DNA from: Amycolatopsis albispora
GTDB taxonomy: Bacteria; Actinomycetota; Actinomycetes; Mycobacteriales; Pseudonocardiaceae
Assembly (NCBI RefSeq): GCF_003312875.1
Contig: NZ_CP015163.1
Location: forward strand, 4,960,001 to 5,024,000
Reading direction: 5' to 3'
Length of the DNA stretch: 64,000 bases
Shown here: piece after piece, positions 42,293 to 50,652 of the stretch
How positions within the stretch are numbered: position 1 is the first letter of the stretch
Layout: each line of letters begins with the position of its first letter
Program-made: the position numbers and the translations under genes
Notes under the pieces: model-generated
What the model saw: only the letters and a program-made list of their open reading frames with translations
Databases searched by the model: none
Told to the model about the DNA's origin: nothing

Positions 42293-43651
42293 TCAGTCAC
42301 GAACTATCGCCAGAACCTCATCGGTCAGGGCACGGACCGCCTGCTCGTCCGGCGCCTCCACGTTGAGGCGCAGCAGCGGCTCGGTGTTCGAGGCACGCAG
42401 GTTGAACCAGCTGCCGTCGGCCAGCCGCACGGTCAGCCCGTCCAGCTCGTCGACCAGCGCGCCGTCCCGGCCGGCGAAGGCGTCCTTGACCGCGACCTGG
42501 CGGGCGACCTGGTCGTCCACCGTCGAGTTGATCTCGCCGGAGGCGGCGTAGCGCGAGTACTGGGCGGTCAGCTCGGACAGCGTGCCGTCCTGCTCGCCGA
42601 GCGCGGCCAGCACGTGCAGCGCGGCCAGCATGCCGGTGTCGGCCTTCCAGAAGTCGCGGAAGTAGTAGTGCGCGGAGTGCTCACCGCCGAAGATCGCGCC
42701 GGTGGCGGCCATCTCCTGCTTGATGAACGAGTGCCCGACCCTGGTCCGCACCGGCTTGCCGCCGTGCTCGGCGACGATCTCCGGCACCGCCTGGGAGGTG
42801 ATCAGGTTGTGGATGATGGTGGCGCCCGGCTCCTTGGCCAGCTCGCGCACGGCCACCAGCGCGGTCACCGCGCTCGGCGACACCGGCTCACCACGCTCGT
42901 CGACCACGAAGCAGCGGTCGGCGTCGCCGTCGAAGGCCAGGCCCGCGTCGGCGCCCACCTCGCGCACCTTGGCCTGCAGGTCGACCAGGTTCTTCGGGTC
43001 GAGCGGGTTGGCCTCGTGGTTCGGGAAGCTGCCGTCCAGCTCGAAGTACATCGGGACGACCTCGATCGGCAGCCCGTCGAACACGGTCGGCACGGTGTGC
43101 CCGCCCATGCCGTTGCCCGCGTCCACCACGACCTTGAGCCGCCGGTTGGCGGACAGGTCGACCAGGCCGCGCAGGTGGGCGGCGTAGTCGGCGAGCACGT
43201 CGCGCTCGGTCACCGTGCCGCGCTGCCCGGCGAACTCGGGCACGCCCTGGGTCACCATGTCGCGGATCTCACCGAGGCCGGAGTCCTGGCCGACCGGGGC
43301 GGCCCCGGCGCGGCACAGTTTGATGCCGTTGTACTTGGCCGGGTTGTGGCTGGCGGTGAACATCGCGCCGGGCAGGTTCAGCGAGCCCGACGCGAAGTAC
43401 AGCTGGTCGGTGCTGGCCAGGCCGATGTTGATCACGTCGAGCCCCTGCGAGGTGACGCCTTCGGCGAAGGCGGCGGCCAGGCCGGGCGAGGACTCCCGCA
43501 TGTCGTGGCCGATCACCACCGCGGTGGGCACGTCCAGCTTCACGAGCAGCGCGAACGCGGCCCCGAAGTCCCGGACGAGGTCGGCGTTCAGCTCTTCCCC
43601 GACAACGCCTCGGATGTCGTAGGCCTTCACGATGCCCGACAGGTCTGACAC
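42293..43651 (-). CDS. manB: Phosphomannomutase/phosphoglucomutase
   Basis: A 452-residue alpha-D-phosphohexomutase that converts mannose-6-phosphate to mannose-1-phosphate. The N-terminal segment VKAYDIRGVVGEELN, the phosphoserine loop FTASHNPAKYNGIKL, the metal loop AFDGDADRCFVVDERG, and the sugar-binding loop FGGEHSAHYYFRDF are complete, with the C-terminal phosphate-binding RASNTEPLLRLNVEA. It corresponds to M. tuberculosis Rv3257c. The GTG start has GGGAGAGG upstream. With manA it supplies precursors for GDP-mannose; the guanylyltransferase gene is not in this window. Confidence 0.97.
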   Translation of the reverse strand: MSDLSGIVKAYDIRGVVGEELNADLVRDFGAAFALLVKLDVPTAVVIGHDMRESSPGLAAAFAEGVTSQGLDVINIGLASTDQLYFASGSLNLPGAMFTASHNPAKYNGIKLCRAGAAPVGQDSGLGEIRDMVTQGVPEFAGQRGTVTERDVLADYAAHLRGLVDLSANRRLKVVVDAGNGMGGHTVPTVFDGLPIEVVPMYFELDGSFPNHEANPLDPKNLVDLQAKVREVGADAGLAFDGDADRCFVVDERGEPVSPSAVTALVAVRELAKEPGATIIHNLITSQAVPEIVAEHGGKPVRTRVGHSFIKQEMAATGAIFGGEHSAHYYFRDFWKADTGMLAALHVLAALGEQDGTLSELTAQYSRYAASGEINSTVDDQVARQVAVKDAFAGRDGALVDELDGLTVRLADGSWFNLRASNTEPLLRLNVEAPDEQAVRALTDEVLAIVRD

Positions 43652-43759
43652 GCCCTCTCCCGGTGGTTTCGACGACGGCTCGTGCGCTCGATGCGCGTCG
43701 GAAAGCCTACCGGCGGGGTACGACGGCGGATGCAGGTACTGATGAACGGAGGAAAACGA

Positions 43760-44119
43760 CTAATGCTTGATCGGGTCCGGCAGGACCCGGAGGTGGCCGC
43801 GGCGGCCGGAGGGCGCGTCGGGCTCCGGCGGGGCGGGCGGCCCGTCGGAGCGGCCCGCCTCCCGGACGGCTTCGGCGAGTGCGGTGAGCTCGTCACCAGA
43901 GGGCTGTGGTGCGGCGAAGCCGCCCTCGTGGCGCACGACCTCCCAGCCCCTCGGCGCGGTCAGCCGCAGGGCGTGCTCCTCGCACAGGTCATAGGAGTGC
44001 GGCTCGGAGGCCGTCGCCAACGGTCCCACGACAGCGGTCGAGTCGCTGTAGGCGTAGGTCAGCGTGGCGACAGCGGGCTCCAGGCACCCTGTCCGCGAAC
44101 ACTTTCGTACGCTCGGCAC
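43760..44119 (-). CDS. DUF3499 family protein (Rv3258c-like)
   Basis: A 119-residue protein found only in actinobacteria. A probable zinc site is formed by C7 and C12 (RKCSRTGCLEPAVATLTYAYSDSTAVVGPL) and C46 with H49 (YDLCEEHALRLTAPRGWEVVRHEG). The second half is proline- and charge-rich. The function is unknown. The GTG start lies 8 nt after a TATCGT element on the minus strand (44134-44129) without a ribosome binding site, suggesting a leaderless mRNA. It is divergent from the zincin-like gene, as in mycobacteria. Confidence 0.85.
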   Translation of the reverse strand: MPSVRKCSRTGCLEPAVATLTYAYSDSTAVVGPLATASEPHSYDLCEEHALRLTAPRGWEVVRHEGGFAAPQPSGDELTALAEAVREAGRSDGPPAPPEPDAPSGRRGHLRVLPDPIKH

Positions 44120-44128
44120 AAGGTCAGA

Positions 44129-44134
44129 CGATAG
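44129..44134 (-). promoter_or_regulatory. Candidate -10 (TATCGT) for DUF3499 gene
   Basis: The minus-strand hexamer lies 9 nt before the GTG start at 44119. Confidence 0.4.
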
Positions 44135-44203
44135 CGCTTAACACGCGCCACTTCGCGCAGGCGCACCGGTGAGGCGGATTCTCGCCTCGTCCACCGGGGC
44201 GCG

Positions 44204-44209
44204 TACCCT
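44204..44209 (+). promoter_or_regulatory. Candidate -10 (TACCCT) for zincin-like gene
   Basis: The hexamer lies 8 nt before the GTG at 44218 with no ribosome binding site, fitting a leaderless mRNA. Confidence 0.45.
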
Positions 44210-44217
44210 TTCGTTCC

Positions 44218-44685
44218 GTGGCGATGGCTCGTGGATTCCGACAGCAGCAGCGCCTGCGCCGGGACCGGCACGGGCGTGGCCTGCGCGGGCCGCTGTACCC
44301 GTCCTCCCTGCCTGCCGCCTCGAGCCGGGCGGAGAAGTTCGACGCGCTGGTCCTGGACGCGCTGGAGCCGATCGAGGCACGCTGGCGGCACGAGCTGACC
44401 AAGCTGGACGTGGCCGTCGACGACGTGCCGGAGGTCCGCCGCAACGGCCGCCCGGTGAACACCGAGGGCGTGCTGCACGACGGCTCGGTCCCGCTGTCCA
44501 GGCTGGTCCCGGCCGGGGTCGACCGGGCGGGCCTGCCCACGCGCGCGCGGATCGTGCTGTACCGGCGTCCGCTGGAAGCCCGGGCGAAGGACCCGGCCGA
44601 ACTCGCCGAACTGGTGCACGACGTGCTGGTCGAGCAGGTCGCCGGTTACCTCGGCGTCGAGCCGGACGTGATCGAAGGCGACTGA
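44218..44685 (+). CDS. Zincin-like metallopeptidase family protein (Rv3259-like), lacking the HExxH motif
   Basis: A 155-residue protein of the small zincin-like family that normally carries HExxH near its C-terminus. Here the corresponding helix reads LVHDVLVEQVAGYLG: the Glu is kept but both histidines are replaced, so zinc binding of the usual kind is not expected. The N-terminus is arginine-rich (GFRQQQRLRRDRHGRGLRGP), and the core FDALVLDALEPIEARW and RIVLYRRPLEARA is family-like. The gene matches Rv3259 by position between DUF3499 and whiB2. Its last 40 bp overlap the convergent glycosyltransferase gene. Confidence 0.82.
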   Translation: MAMARGFRQQQRLRRDRHGRGLRGPLYPSSLPAASSRAEKFDALVLDALEPIEARWRHELTKLDVAVDDVPEVRRNGRPVNTEGVLHDGSVPLSRLVPAGVDRAGLPTRARIVLYRRPLEARAKDPAELAELVHDVLVEQVAGYLGVEPDVIEGD

Positions 44686-47600
44686 CGGCGGCTCGGCACC
44701 GCGGTCAGCGCCGCGAACAGCAGGGCCGCGACCTGCACCAGCAGCAGGATGTTCCGCCCGCCCCCGCTGTATTCGACCACCACCTCGGCCTGCCGCGTCG
44801 GCACCGCGACCGCCACCTGGTGACCCCAGGCACGCACGATGGCCGCCTGCTCGCCGTTGACCGTCGCCTTCCAGCCCGGTTCCTCGTCCGCGGCCAGCAC
44901 CAGCAGCCGCCCGGCCGGTCCGTCGGACACCCGCACCCTGACCTCCGGCGGCACCGCGTCGACCACCGCGGTCCCGGCCACCGAGGCGTCGGCCGACTGG
45001 ATCTCCGGCGGCCGCCCGTTGACCGCCCGCTGCGCCAGCTCGGGTGAGATCAGCACCACCGGACCGCCGACCGTGGTCAGCCGCAGCACCTGCCGCCCGT
45101 CCGACGCCGGTGGCGCCGCGGCCACCTGCTCGTCGGCGATCGCCTGGATCGGCGCGCTGTCCACACCCGGCGGCAGCACCACGAAGAGCACCCCGTTGGC
45201 GGCCATGCCCGCCACCGCCTCCTGCACCGGCTCGCGCACACCGCTGAGCAGGTTGACCTGCCAGTCGGCGAGCCGTTCGCGCGCGCCGGTGGTCGGCACC
45301 AGCTCGTCGTCGCCGTAGGACGGCAGCCGCCCGGCCGCCTGCCGCGCCGGTTCTCCCCCACCGGCCAGCACCACGACGGATCGCTGGGTCTGCGCGAGTT
45401 CGCTGGTCAGCGGGTCGGCCAGGCGCAGCCCACCGCCCGCGGTGAGCGGGCCGTCACGTCCGGTGATCAACGCACCGGTGGCCAGCACGGCGAGCAGCAC
45501 GACCCCGCCGATGGCCGCCGCCTTCGGCAGCCAGGCCGCGCTCGGTGCGGTGGTCCGCTCGCAGGCGGCGAGCACCGCCCACAGCAGACCGGCCCCGGTC
45601 ACCAGCAGCGGCACCCCGGCAAAACCCGGCGTGAGCACGCCGCCCGGGCTGTCCGCGACCTCGACCGAGCGCACCAGCACCACCCCCGCCACGCCCAGCA
45701 GCGCCAGCAGCAGGCCGGGCACCGCCCGGGCGGTCGGCCGCAGGATCAACGCCATCAGCGCGGCGACCGGCACCACCACGCCGACCGGCCAGGCACCGGG
45801 TCCACCGGGCGCCAGCCCGAACAGCTCACCGGCACCGGGCTGCGGGCCGGCGGGCGCGCCCAGCCCGTGCAGCAGGAACTTGGGGTACCGCACCAGCACC
45901 GCGGGCCACGGCAGGAGCAGCAGCAACGGCAGGACCACCACGATCACCACCGACGCGGCCCGCCGCACCAGCAGGCCGGGCGCCGGGAGCACGACAAAGG
46001 CGATCACCAGGCCCACCAGGGCGAGTGCGTGGCCGAGCGGCGAGAAGGCGCCGAACACCGCCAGCCCCAGCGCGCACAGCACCGCCGTGTGCAGCCACTG
46101 GCGCCGCTCGGCGGTCAGCACGGCGACGATCCCGCCGAGCACCACGGGTAGCAGCAGGTGCGCACCGACCACGTCCAGGCGACCTTGCGCGACGCTCGCG
46201 GTGGCCGAGGGCAGCAGTCCGTAACCAGCCGCCACCACGGCCCGCACCCACCGGTGCACCCGCAGCCGCCGCGTGACGGCGTACGCGAGGAGCGCGGCGA
46301 TCGGCGCTTCGAGCAGCAGCACCAGCGCGACCAGCGTGGCCGGGCCGCCGACCGGCTGGAACACCGCGCCGAGCAGGCCGAGCACGGCCAGCGTCGGTGG
46401 GGCCGCGGCCGCCGTGCCGCCGGTGACCGCGTGCCAGGACGCCAGGTAGTCCGACCACAGCTGCCCCAGCCCGCCGACCGGCAGCAGGTGCCCGCCCGCC
46501 AGGTCGAAGCCGAGCCGCCCGGAGTTGGTCACCAGCGCGATCGCGGTCAGCACCACAAAAAGCACAACCGGCGGTGAGAACACCGTCGCGGCGAGAATGC
46601 GCCGCCGGTTCACTTCGACAAAAACGAGTTCGCGCGCGGCCTCACGCGGGCCTGGCGTCGGCCGTGGCCGCTCCGGTTCGGCGGCGGGCTCCTCGGGCAG
46701 TTCGACCGCGACCACGCCGGACGGCCGCCGCAGTCCCGACACCAGCGACCGTCCCGAGCTGCGTGCCCCGGCGGGCAGCGCGTCCGGTCCGACCGGGCGG
46801 CGGCCACCGGCGGCGCCGCCCATCGCCTCCGGTGGGATCCACGCGGTTTCGGCGGCGGTGGTTTCGGGCAACCTGCCGAGCGCGGCCTCGCTCGCCACCC
46901 GCCGCCGGATCAGCAGCAGCACCAGCGCACGGGTGGCGTTGCGCAGCCGGACGAACCGGCCGACCAGCAAGCCGCGCACGGAATTGCGGTGGCCGGCCCG
47001 CTCCCGGCGCGCCGCCCTGAGCCCTGCCCGCCCACCGGCCAGGTAACCGATTGCCTTGAACTCCGCGGCCGCCCGATTTCCCCGGCGCAGCAAGGCAAAG
47101 CCGAGTCCGCGCAGCAGGCAGAGCAGCAGCAGGCGCGGCAGGCCCCACCAGAACGACAACGCCGAGCAGTTGACCAGGAAGGTGCGCAGGCCGAGCGCGC
47201 GATCGGCGGCGGCCAGCGAGCCGGGCACCGCGTGCGCGGTGCGCTGCCCGGTGGCCAGCGCGCGCACGTGCCGCATGCGCGCGGTCGGCACCGACAGCAC
47301 CACGCTGCCCGCCGCGTTCGCGCGCCAGCCGAAGTCGATGTCCTCGCGCAGCAACGGGATCTCGGTGTCGAAGCCGCCCAGCTCGGTCCACAGTTCACGG
47401 CGGACGAGCACGCCCGCGCTGGGCACGGCGAGCACCTCGGTGCTCTGCTCCGGCCGGTGCTCCAGCTCACCGGCGACCGACTGCCGGTGCCCGGAGGCGT
47501 CGGTGGACAGGCCGGCTTCGGTGAGCAGCCGTGGATCGGTCCAGTCGACCGAAATCGGCCCGAGAACCCCCGCCGAGGGTGAGGTTTCGGCCGCGCGCAG

Positions 47601-47966
47601 CAACCGGTCGAGGCAGTCCGGCTCGGGCGCGCAATCGTCGTGCAGCAGCCAGAGCCACGAACCGGGATCACCCCAGCGCTCGGTGGCGTGCGCGACGGCG
47701 GCGGAAACCGCTTCGGCGAAACCGGTTTCACCCGAGAGTGTGAGAATCCCGTCAAGAACCGGGCCCTCACCACCGACCGCGGCTTCCGGATCGGCGGCTT
47801 CGGCGAGCAGCAAGGGAGTCCGGTCCGTGGAACCGGTGTCCACGGCGAGCACGTGCCGGGGTCGCGGGCCGCTGCGGCGCAACGCGGACAACGCCAGCGG
47901 CAGCCACGCTTCCCCGTTGTGGCAGACCAAAACCGCGAGAACGGGCACGGTGGCGAAGCTCGGCAC
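44646..47966 (-). CDS. Large membrane glycosyltransferase, GT2 family N-terminus
   Basis: A 1106-residue protein. Residues 1-250 are a GT2 domain: VLAVLVCHNGEAWLPLALSAL, LAVDTGSTDRTPLLL, the DxD-like LLHDDCAPEPDCLDRLL, and GGFDTEIPLLREDIDFGWRANAAG (the ED acceptor motif). About 12 or more membrane segments follow between residues 270 and 850, and the C-terminus is a beta-rich extracytoplasmic domain (VRVRVSDGPAGRLLVLAADEEPGWKATVNG) with a last TM segment. It probably builds or modifies an envelope glycan. GTG 47966 follows TAGGGT by 6 nt, consistent with a leaderless mRNA. Confidence 0.88.
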   Translation of the reverse strand: MPSFATVPVLAVLVCHNGEAWLPLALSALRRSGPRPRHVLAVDTGSTDRTPLLLAEAADPEAAVGGEGPVLDGILTLSGETGFAEAVSAAVAHATERWGDPGSWLWLLHDDCAPEPDCLDRLLRAAETSPSAGVLGPISVDWTDPRLLTEAGLSTDASGHRQSVAGELEHRPEQSTEVLAVPSAGVLVRRELWTELGGFDTEIPLLREDIDFGWRANAAGSVVLSVPTARMRHVRALATGQRTAHAVPGSLAAADRALGLRTFLVNCSALSFWWGLPRLLLLCLLRGLGFALLRRGNRAAAEFKAIGYLAGGRAGLRAARRERAGHRNSVRGLLVGRFVRLRNATRALVLLLIRRRVASEAALGRLPETTAAETAWIPPEAMGGAAGGRRPVGPDALPAGARSSGRSLVSGLRRPSGVVAVELPEEPAAEPERPRPTPGPREAARELVFVEVNRRRILAATVFSPPVVLFVVLTAIALVTNSGRLGFDLAGGHLLPVGGLGQLWSDYLASWHAVTGGTAAAAPPTLAVLGLLGAVFQPVGGPATLVALVLLLEAPIAALLAYAVTRRLRVHRWVRAVVAAGYGLLPSATASVAQGRLDVVGAHLLLPVVLGGIVAVLTAERRQWLHTAVLCALGLAVFGAFSPLGHALALVGLVIAFVVLPAPGLLVRRAASVVIVVVLPLLLLLPWPAVLVRYPKFLLHGLGAPAGPQPGAGELFGLAPGGPGAWPVGVVVPVAALMALILRPTARAVPGLLLALLGVAGVVLVRSVEVADSPGGVLTPGFAGVPLLVTGAGLLWAVLAACERTTAPSAAWLPKAAAIGGVVLLAVLATGALITGRDGPLTAGGGLRLADPLTSELAQTQRSVVVLAGGGEPARQAAGRLPSYGDDELVPTTGARERLADWQVNLLSGVREPVQEAVAGMAANGVLFVVLPPGVDSAPIQAIADEQVAAAPPASDGRQVLRLTTVGGPVVLISPELAQRAVNGRPPEIQSADASVAGTAVVDAVPPEVRVRVSDGPAGRLLVLAADEEPGWKATVNGEQAAIVRAWGHQVAVAVPTRQAEVVVEYSGGGRNILLLVQVAALLFAALTAVPSRRQSPSITSGSTPR

Positions 47967-47972
47967 CCGCCC

Positions 47973-47978
47973 ACCCTA
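47973..47978 (-). promoter_or_regulatory. Candidate -10 (TAGGGT) for the GT2 gene
   Basis: The minus-strand hexamer lies 6 nt before the GTG start at 47966. Confidence 0.4.
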
Positions 47979-48136
47979 CGGCCAGCGCGCCCGGGCACCC
48001 CGGCGGGGCGACTGTCGCGTTAGGAGGGTCTCGTCGGTCTCACTGACTGGAAACCCGGCCGGTCAAACGGCGAGACGGCGTGCTCCCCGGGGTGCGCGGC
48101 ACACCCGGCGAACACGCCGTCTCGCGGAGCTTTTGC

Positions 48137-48421
48137 CTAAACCACGCGTTTCTTGAGCTTGCGCCGCTCGCGCTCGGACAGCCCGCCCCAGATGCCGAAG
48201 CGTTCGTCGTGCGCCAGCGCGTACTCGAGGCATTCGTCCTTCACCTCGCAGCCCTGGCAGATCCGCTTGGCTTCCCTGGTGGAGCCCCCCTTTTCCGGGA
48301 AGAAGGCCTCCGGGTCGGTCTGCGCGCACAGCGCGCGTTCCTGCCACTGCTGCTCCTCGGCCGGGTCGAAAAGATCAGTGAGAACCCCCAGTTCCTGCTC
48401 CGGGCGTTCGCCCCAATCCAT
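48137..48421 (-). CDS. whiB2: WhiB2/WhiB-type iron-sulfur regulator
   Basis: A 94-residue Wbl protein of the WhiB2 (mycobacteria)/WhiB (Streptomyces) group, needed for septation and sporulation-linked division. The cluster cysteines are C32, C55, C58 and C64, and GIWGG is at 76-80, followed by LSERERRKLKKRVV. The segment WQERALCAQTDPEAFFPEKGGSTREAK is diagnostic of this group. The ATG at 48421 has AAGGGGG about 9 nt upstream; the frame is open to 48541 but the longer N-terminus is not family-like. It is divergent from a site-2-type protease gene with a palindrome between. Confidence 0.95.
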   Translation of the reverse strand: MDWGERPEQELGVLTDLFDPAEEQQWQERALCAQTDPEAFFPEKGGSTREAKRICQGCEVKDECLEYALAHDERFGIWGGLSERERRKLKKRVV

Positions 48422-48547
48422 GACCGAGCCCCCTTCCCTTCCGTCGATCGCTGACCGCATGTCCGCCTCCTCGCTTCCACGCACTCCCAGGCTGGCGGTA
48501 CCGAAATCACCCGTTGATCCCCTTGCTCCAACGAATGACATCGTTGT

Positions 48548-48565
48548 GATTACACCCGTGTAATC
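48548..48565. promoter_or_regulatory. Palindrome GATTACAC-N2-GTGTAATC between whiB2 and M50 peptidase genes
   Basis: Perfect 8-bp arms around a CC spacer, in the 245-bp divergent region. Its AT-rich halves and symmetry suggest an operator for a dimeric regulator. Confidence 0.6.
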
Positions 48566-48666
48566 GGGTCAGGTCAAGCTGAGTAGCGTGTTCGGGGGAT
48601 ACCGAAGACCGTTCGCGCAAGCGGACACGCCGTGCGCCACCCAACGTCGATGGGGAGACTGGACCC

Positions 48667-49467
48667 GTGCACCGTTCTGCCACCCGCCCAAGTCCCTTGT
48701 TCTACGCCCTGCTGGCGGTCACCGTCGCCGGCGGGGTGCTGATGGCCCTGCAGAGCCCGTTCCCGTTCGACGAGCTGACCGGCCGCGTGTTCATCGGCGA
48801 GCGCGACTGGGTCGGCACCGCCGGCGCCGTGCTGCTGATCCTCGGCGGCTGGGCGGTTTCGCTGGTGCTCCACGAGTTCGGCCACGCGCTGGTGGCCTAC
48901 CGCGGCGGTGACAACGAGGTGGCCGCCAAGGGCTATCTGACGATGGACATCCGCCGGTACACCGATCCGGTCTTCTCCATCCTGATCCCGCTGCTGATCC
49001 TGGCCATCGGCGGCATCCCGCTGCCCGGCGGCGCGGTGTGGATCAACCGCTGGGCGCTGCGGTCGCGCTCGGTGTCCTCGTGGGTCTCGCTCGCCGGGCC
49101 GCTGAGCAACCTCGCGCTCGGCATCGTGCTGACCGTCTCGGTGGCGCTGATCCCGATGCCGACCGGTCTCACCATCGGGCTGTCCTACCTGGCCTCGCTG
49201 CAGATCCTCGCCTTTGTGATCAACATCCTGCCGGTGCCCGGCCTCGACGGCTACGGCGCGATCGAGCCGTACCTCTCGCCCCAGGCACGTGAATTCGGGG
49301 CGAAGGCGCGGCCGTGGGCGCCGCTGGTGCTGTTCGCGCTCATCCTCGCGGTGCCCGCGGTGGGCAACACGCTGTGGGACCTCACCGCCGCGGTCTTCGA
49401 CGCCGTCGGCGGCAACTCGATGGCTTCGGCGGTCGGGCAGTACGCCTTCCGCTTCTGGACCACCTAG
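48667..49467 (+). CDS. Site-2 protease family membrane metallopeptidase (M50)
   Basis: A 266-residue intramembrane protease. The zinc motif LHEFGHALVAYRGGD lies in the second hydrophobic segment, and the second motif ILPVPGLDGYGAIEP provides the Asp ligand. Five or six membrane segments are visible. Family members cut membrane-bound regulators such as anti-sigma factors, but no PDZ domain is present and the substrate is unknown. The GTG start at 48667 has GGGGAGA about 9 nt upstream. It is divergent from whiB2. Confidence 0.9.
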   Translation: MHRSATRPSPLFYALLAVTVAGGVLMALQSPFPFDELTGRVFIGERDWVGTAGAVLLILGGWAVSLVLHEFGHALVAYRGGDNEVAAKGYLTMDIRRYTDPVFSILIPLLILAIGGIPLPGGAVWINRWALRSRSVSSWVSLAGPLSNLALGIVLTVSVALIPMPTGLTIGLSYLASLQILAFVINILPVPGLDGYGAIEPYLSPQAREFGAKARPWAPLVLFALILAVPAVGNTLWDLTAAVFDAVGGNSMASAVGQYAFRFWTT

Positions 49468-49478
49468 GACGCGTAGAC

Positions 49479-50273
49479 CTAGACGGCCACCCGGTCGATC
49501 CAGGCGTGGGCGCGCCTGGCCACCCGCTTCAGCCCGGACCGCTCGCCGAGGTAGTCGCCCGCCATGCCGACCACCGGCAGCTTGCCGAGCGCGCGGTGGA
49601 TCAGCCGCCCGCGCGGGCGCTTCTCCAGTTCGTCCACGATGGACAGAAGCGAGCGCCCGAGCCGCCACAGCGTGCGCCCGGCCGCCTTCACCGTCAGGCG
49701 GCCGTGCTCGCGCTTGGCGCCGGTGAGTTCTTCGGTCAGCTCATCGGTCCGCGAGTCCTCCGCCGAAGCGTCGTGCGCGGCGTCCTTGCCCGCGGCCAGC
49801 ACGGGATCGATGTCCCGTTCGAACAGCACCCAGGCGATCAGGCGCACGCGGTCGCCGACCTCGGTGATGCCGTGCTCGCCGCTGATCGCGCACAGCAGCA
49901 GGCCCTGCGCGGCGGCGCCGAGCGCGTCCTGCACCGGCAGCCGGTCGGCCAGCGCGCCGCCGAGGCCGGGGATCGAGGTGAGCAGCGCGGTGAACCGGCC
50001 GACGCGGTTGACCCACCAGCTGGTCCGCTCGTCGGCGTCCATCGCGGCCCAGGCTTCGGTACCGGGAACCTTCACCGAAGTGAGCCCGTTGAGCAGTTTG
50101 TCGCGCAGGCCCGGATCAACGCCGTCGAGTTCCGAGCCGTCGTCGCGTTTCCGCGCGCGGGCCAGCAGCCCGAGCGGGTCCGATTCGCGCAGCGCGTCCA
50201 GCATCGGCCCGCAGCCGCGGACGAACGGCCGCAGCACCTTCACCACCTGGGCGTCCGAAATCGCCTCACCCAC
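49479..50273 (-). CDS. Hypothetical actinobacterial protein, alpha-helical
   Basis: A 264-residue protein not assigned to a named family. It begins VGEAISDAQVVKVLRPFVRGCGPMLDALRESDPLGLLARARKR, appears mostly helical, has a basic C-terminal segment (HRALGKLPVVGMAGDYLGERSGLKRVARRAHAWIDRVAV), and no signal peptide or membrane segment. The GTG at 50273 has a GGGAGG site 12 nt upstream and a GAAGG closer. The start overlaps the end of the preceding membrane gene by 8 bp, so it belongs to the mshB operon. Whether it has a mycothiol role is unknown. Confidence 0.65.
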   Translation of the reverse strand: MGEAISDAQVVKVLRPFVRGCGPMLDALRESDPLGLLARARKRDDGSELDGVDPGLRDKLLNGLTSVKVPGTEAWAAMDADERTSWWVNRVGRFTALLTSIPGLGGALADRLPVQDALGAAAQGLLLCAISGEHGITEVGDRVRLIAWVLFERDIDPVLAAGKDAAHDASAEDSRTDELTEELTGAKREHGRLTVKAAGRTLWRLGRSLLSIVDELEKRPRGRLIHRALGKLPVVGMAGDYLGERSGLKRVARRAHAWIDRVAV

Positions 50274-50652
50274 CGACCTTCGCCTCCCGTCCCGTTCGCA
50301 GCGAACCACCGACGGCGAACGCGCCCGGCAGCGCACCGACGGCCAGCAACAGCAATCCACGCCAGTCTCCGACGAATACCCGGTCCCCGCCGGGTCCGAA
50401 CATGGCGAACGCGATCGCCGCGCCCGCCCACACCGCCAGCACCACCCCGGCGAACGGCGGGCCGACCAGCGCGCGACCGGCCAGCACCAGCACCGGCGTG
50501 GTGATCGCGGCCACCACCAGCGAGACCGGCACCGGGAACGCGCCCAGCGCGGGCAGCAGCGTGCCGTCGGCCCGCAGCGGCAGGAAGAACAGCTCCAGCA
50601 CGGCCAGCAGGATCGCGTCCACGACCAGCACGGCCGCCAGCAGCGAGCGCAT
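50266..50652 (-). CDS. Small membrane protein downstream of mshB
   Basis: A 128-residue hydrophobic protein with four predicted TM segments (about residues 4-24, 41-60, 68-86 and 98-115). It has no known catalytic motif. The ATG at 50652 shares a base with the mshB stop codon (TGATG), so it is co-translated with mshB. A small membrane gene also follows mshB in mycobacteria (Rv1171), although homology cannot be shown by eye. Confidence 0.75.
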   Translation of the reverse strand: MRSLLAAVLVVDAILLAVLELFFLPLRADGTLLPALGAFPVPVSLVVAAITTPVLVLAGRALVGPPFAGVVLAVWAGAAIAFAMFGPGGDRVFVGDWRGLLLLAVGALPGAFAVGGSLRTGREAKVGG

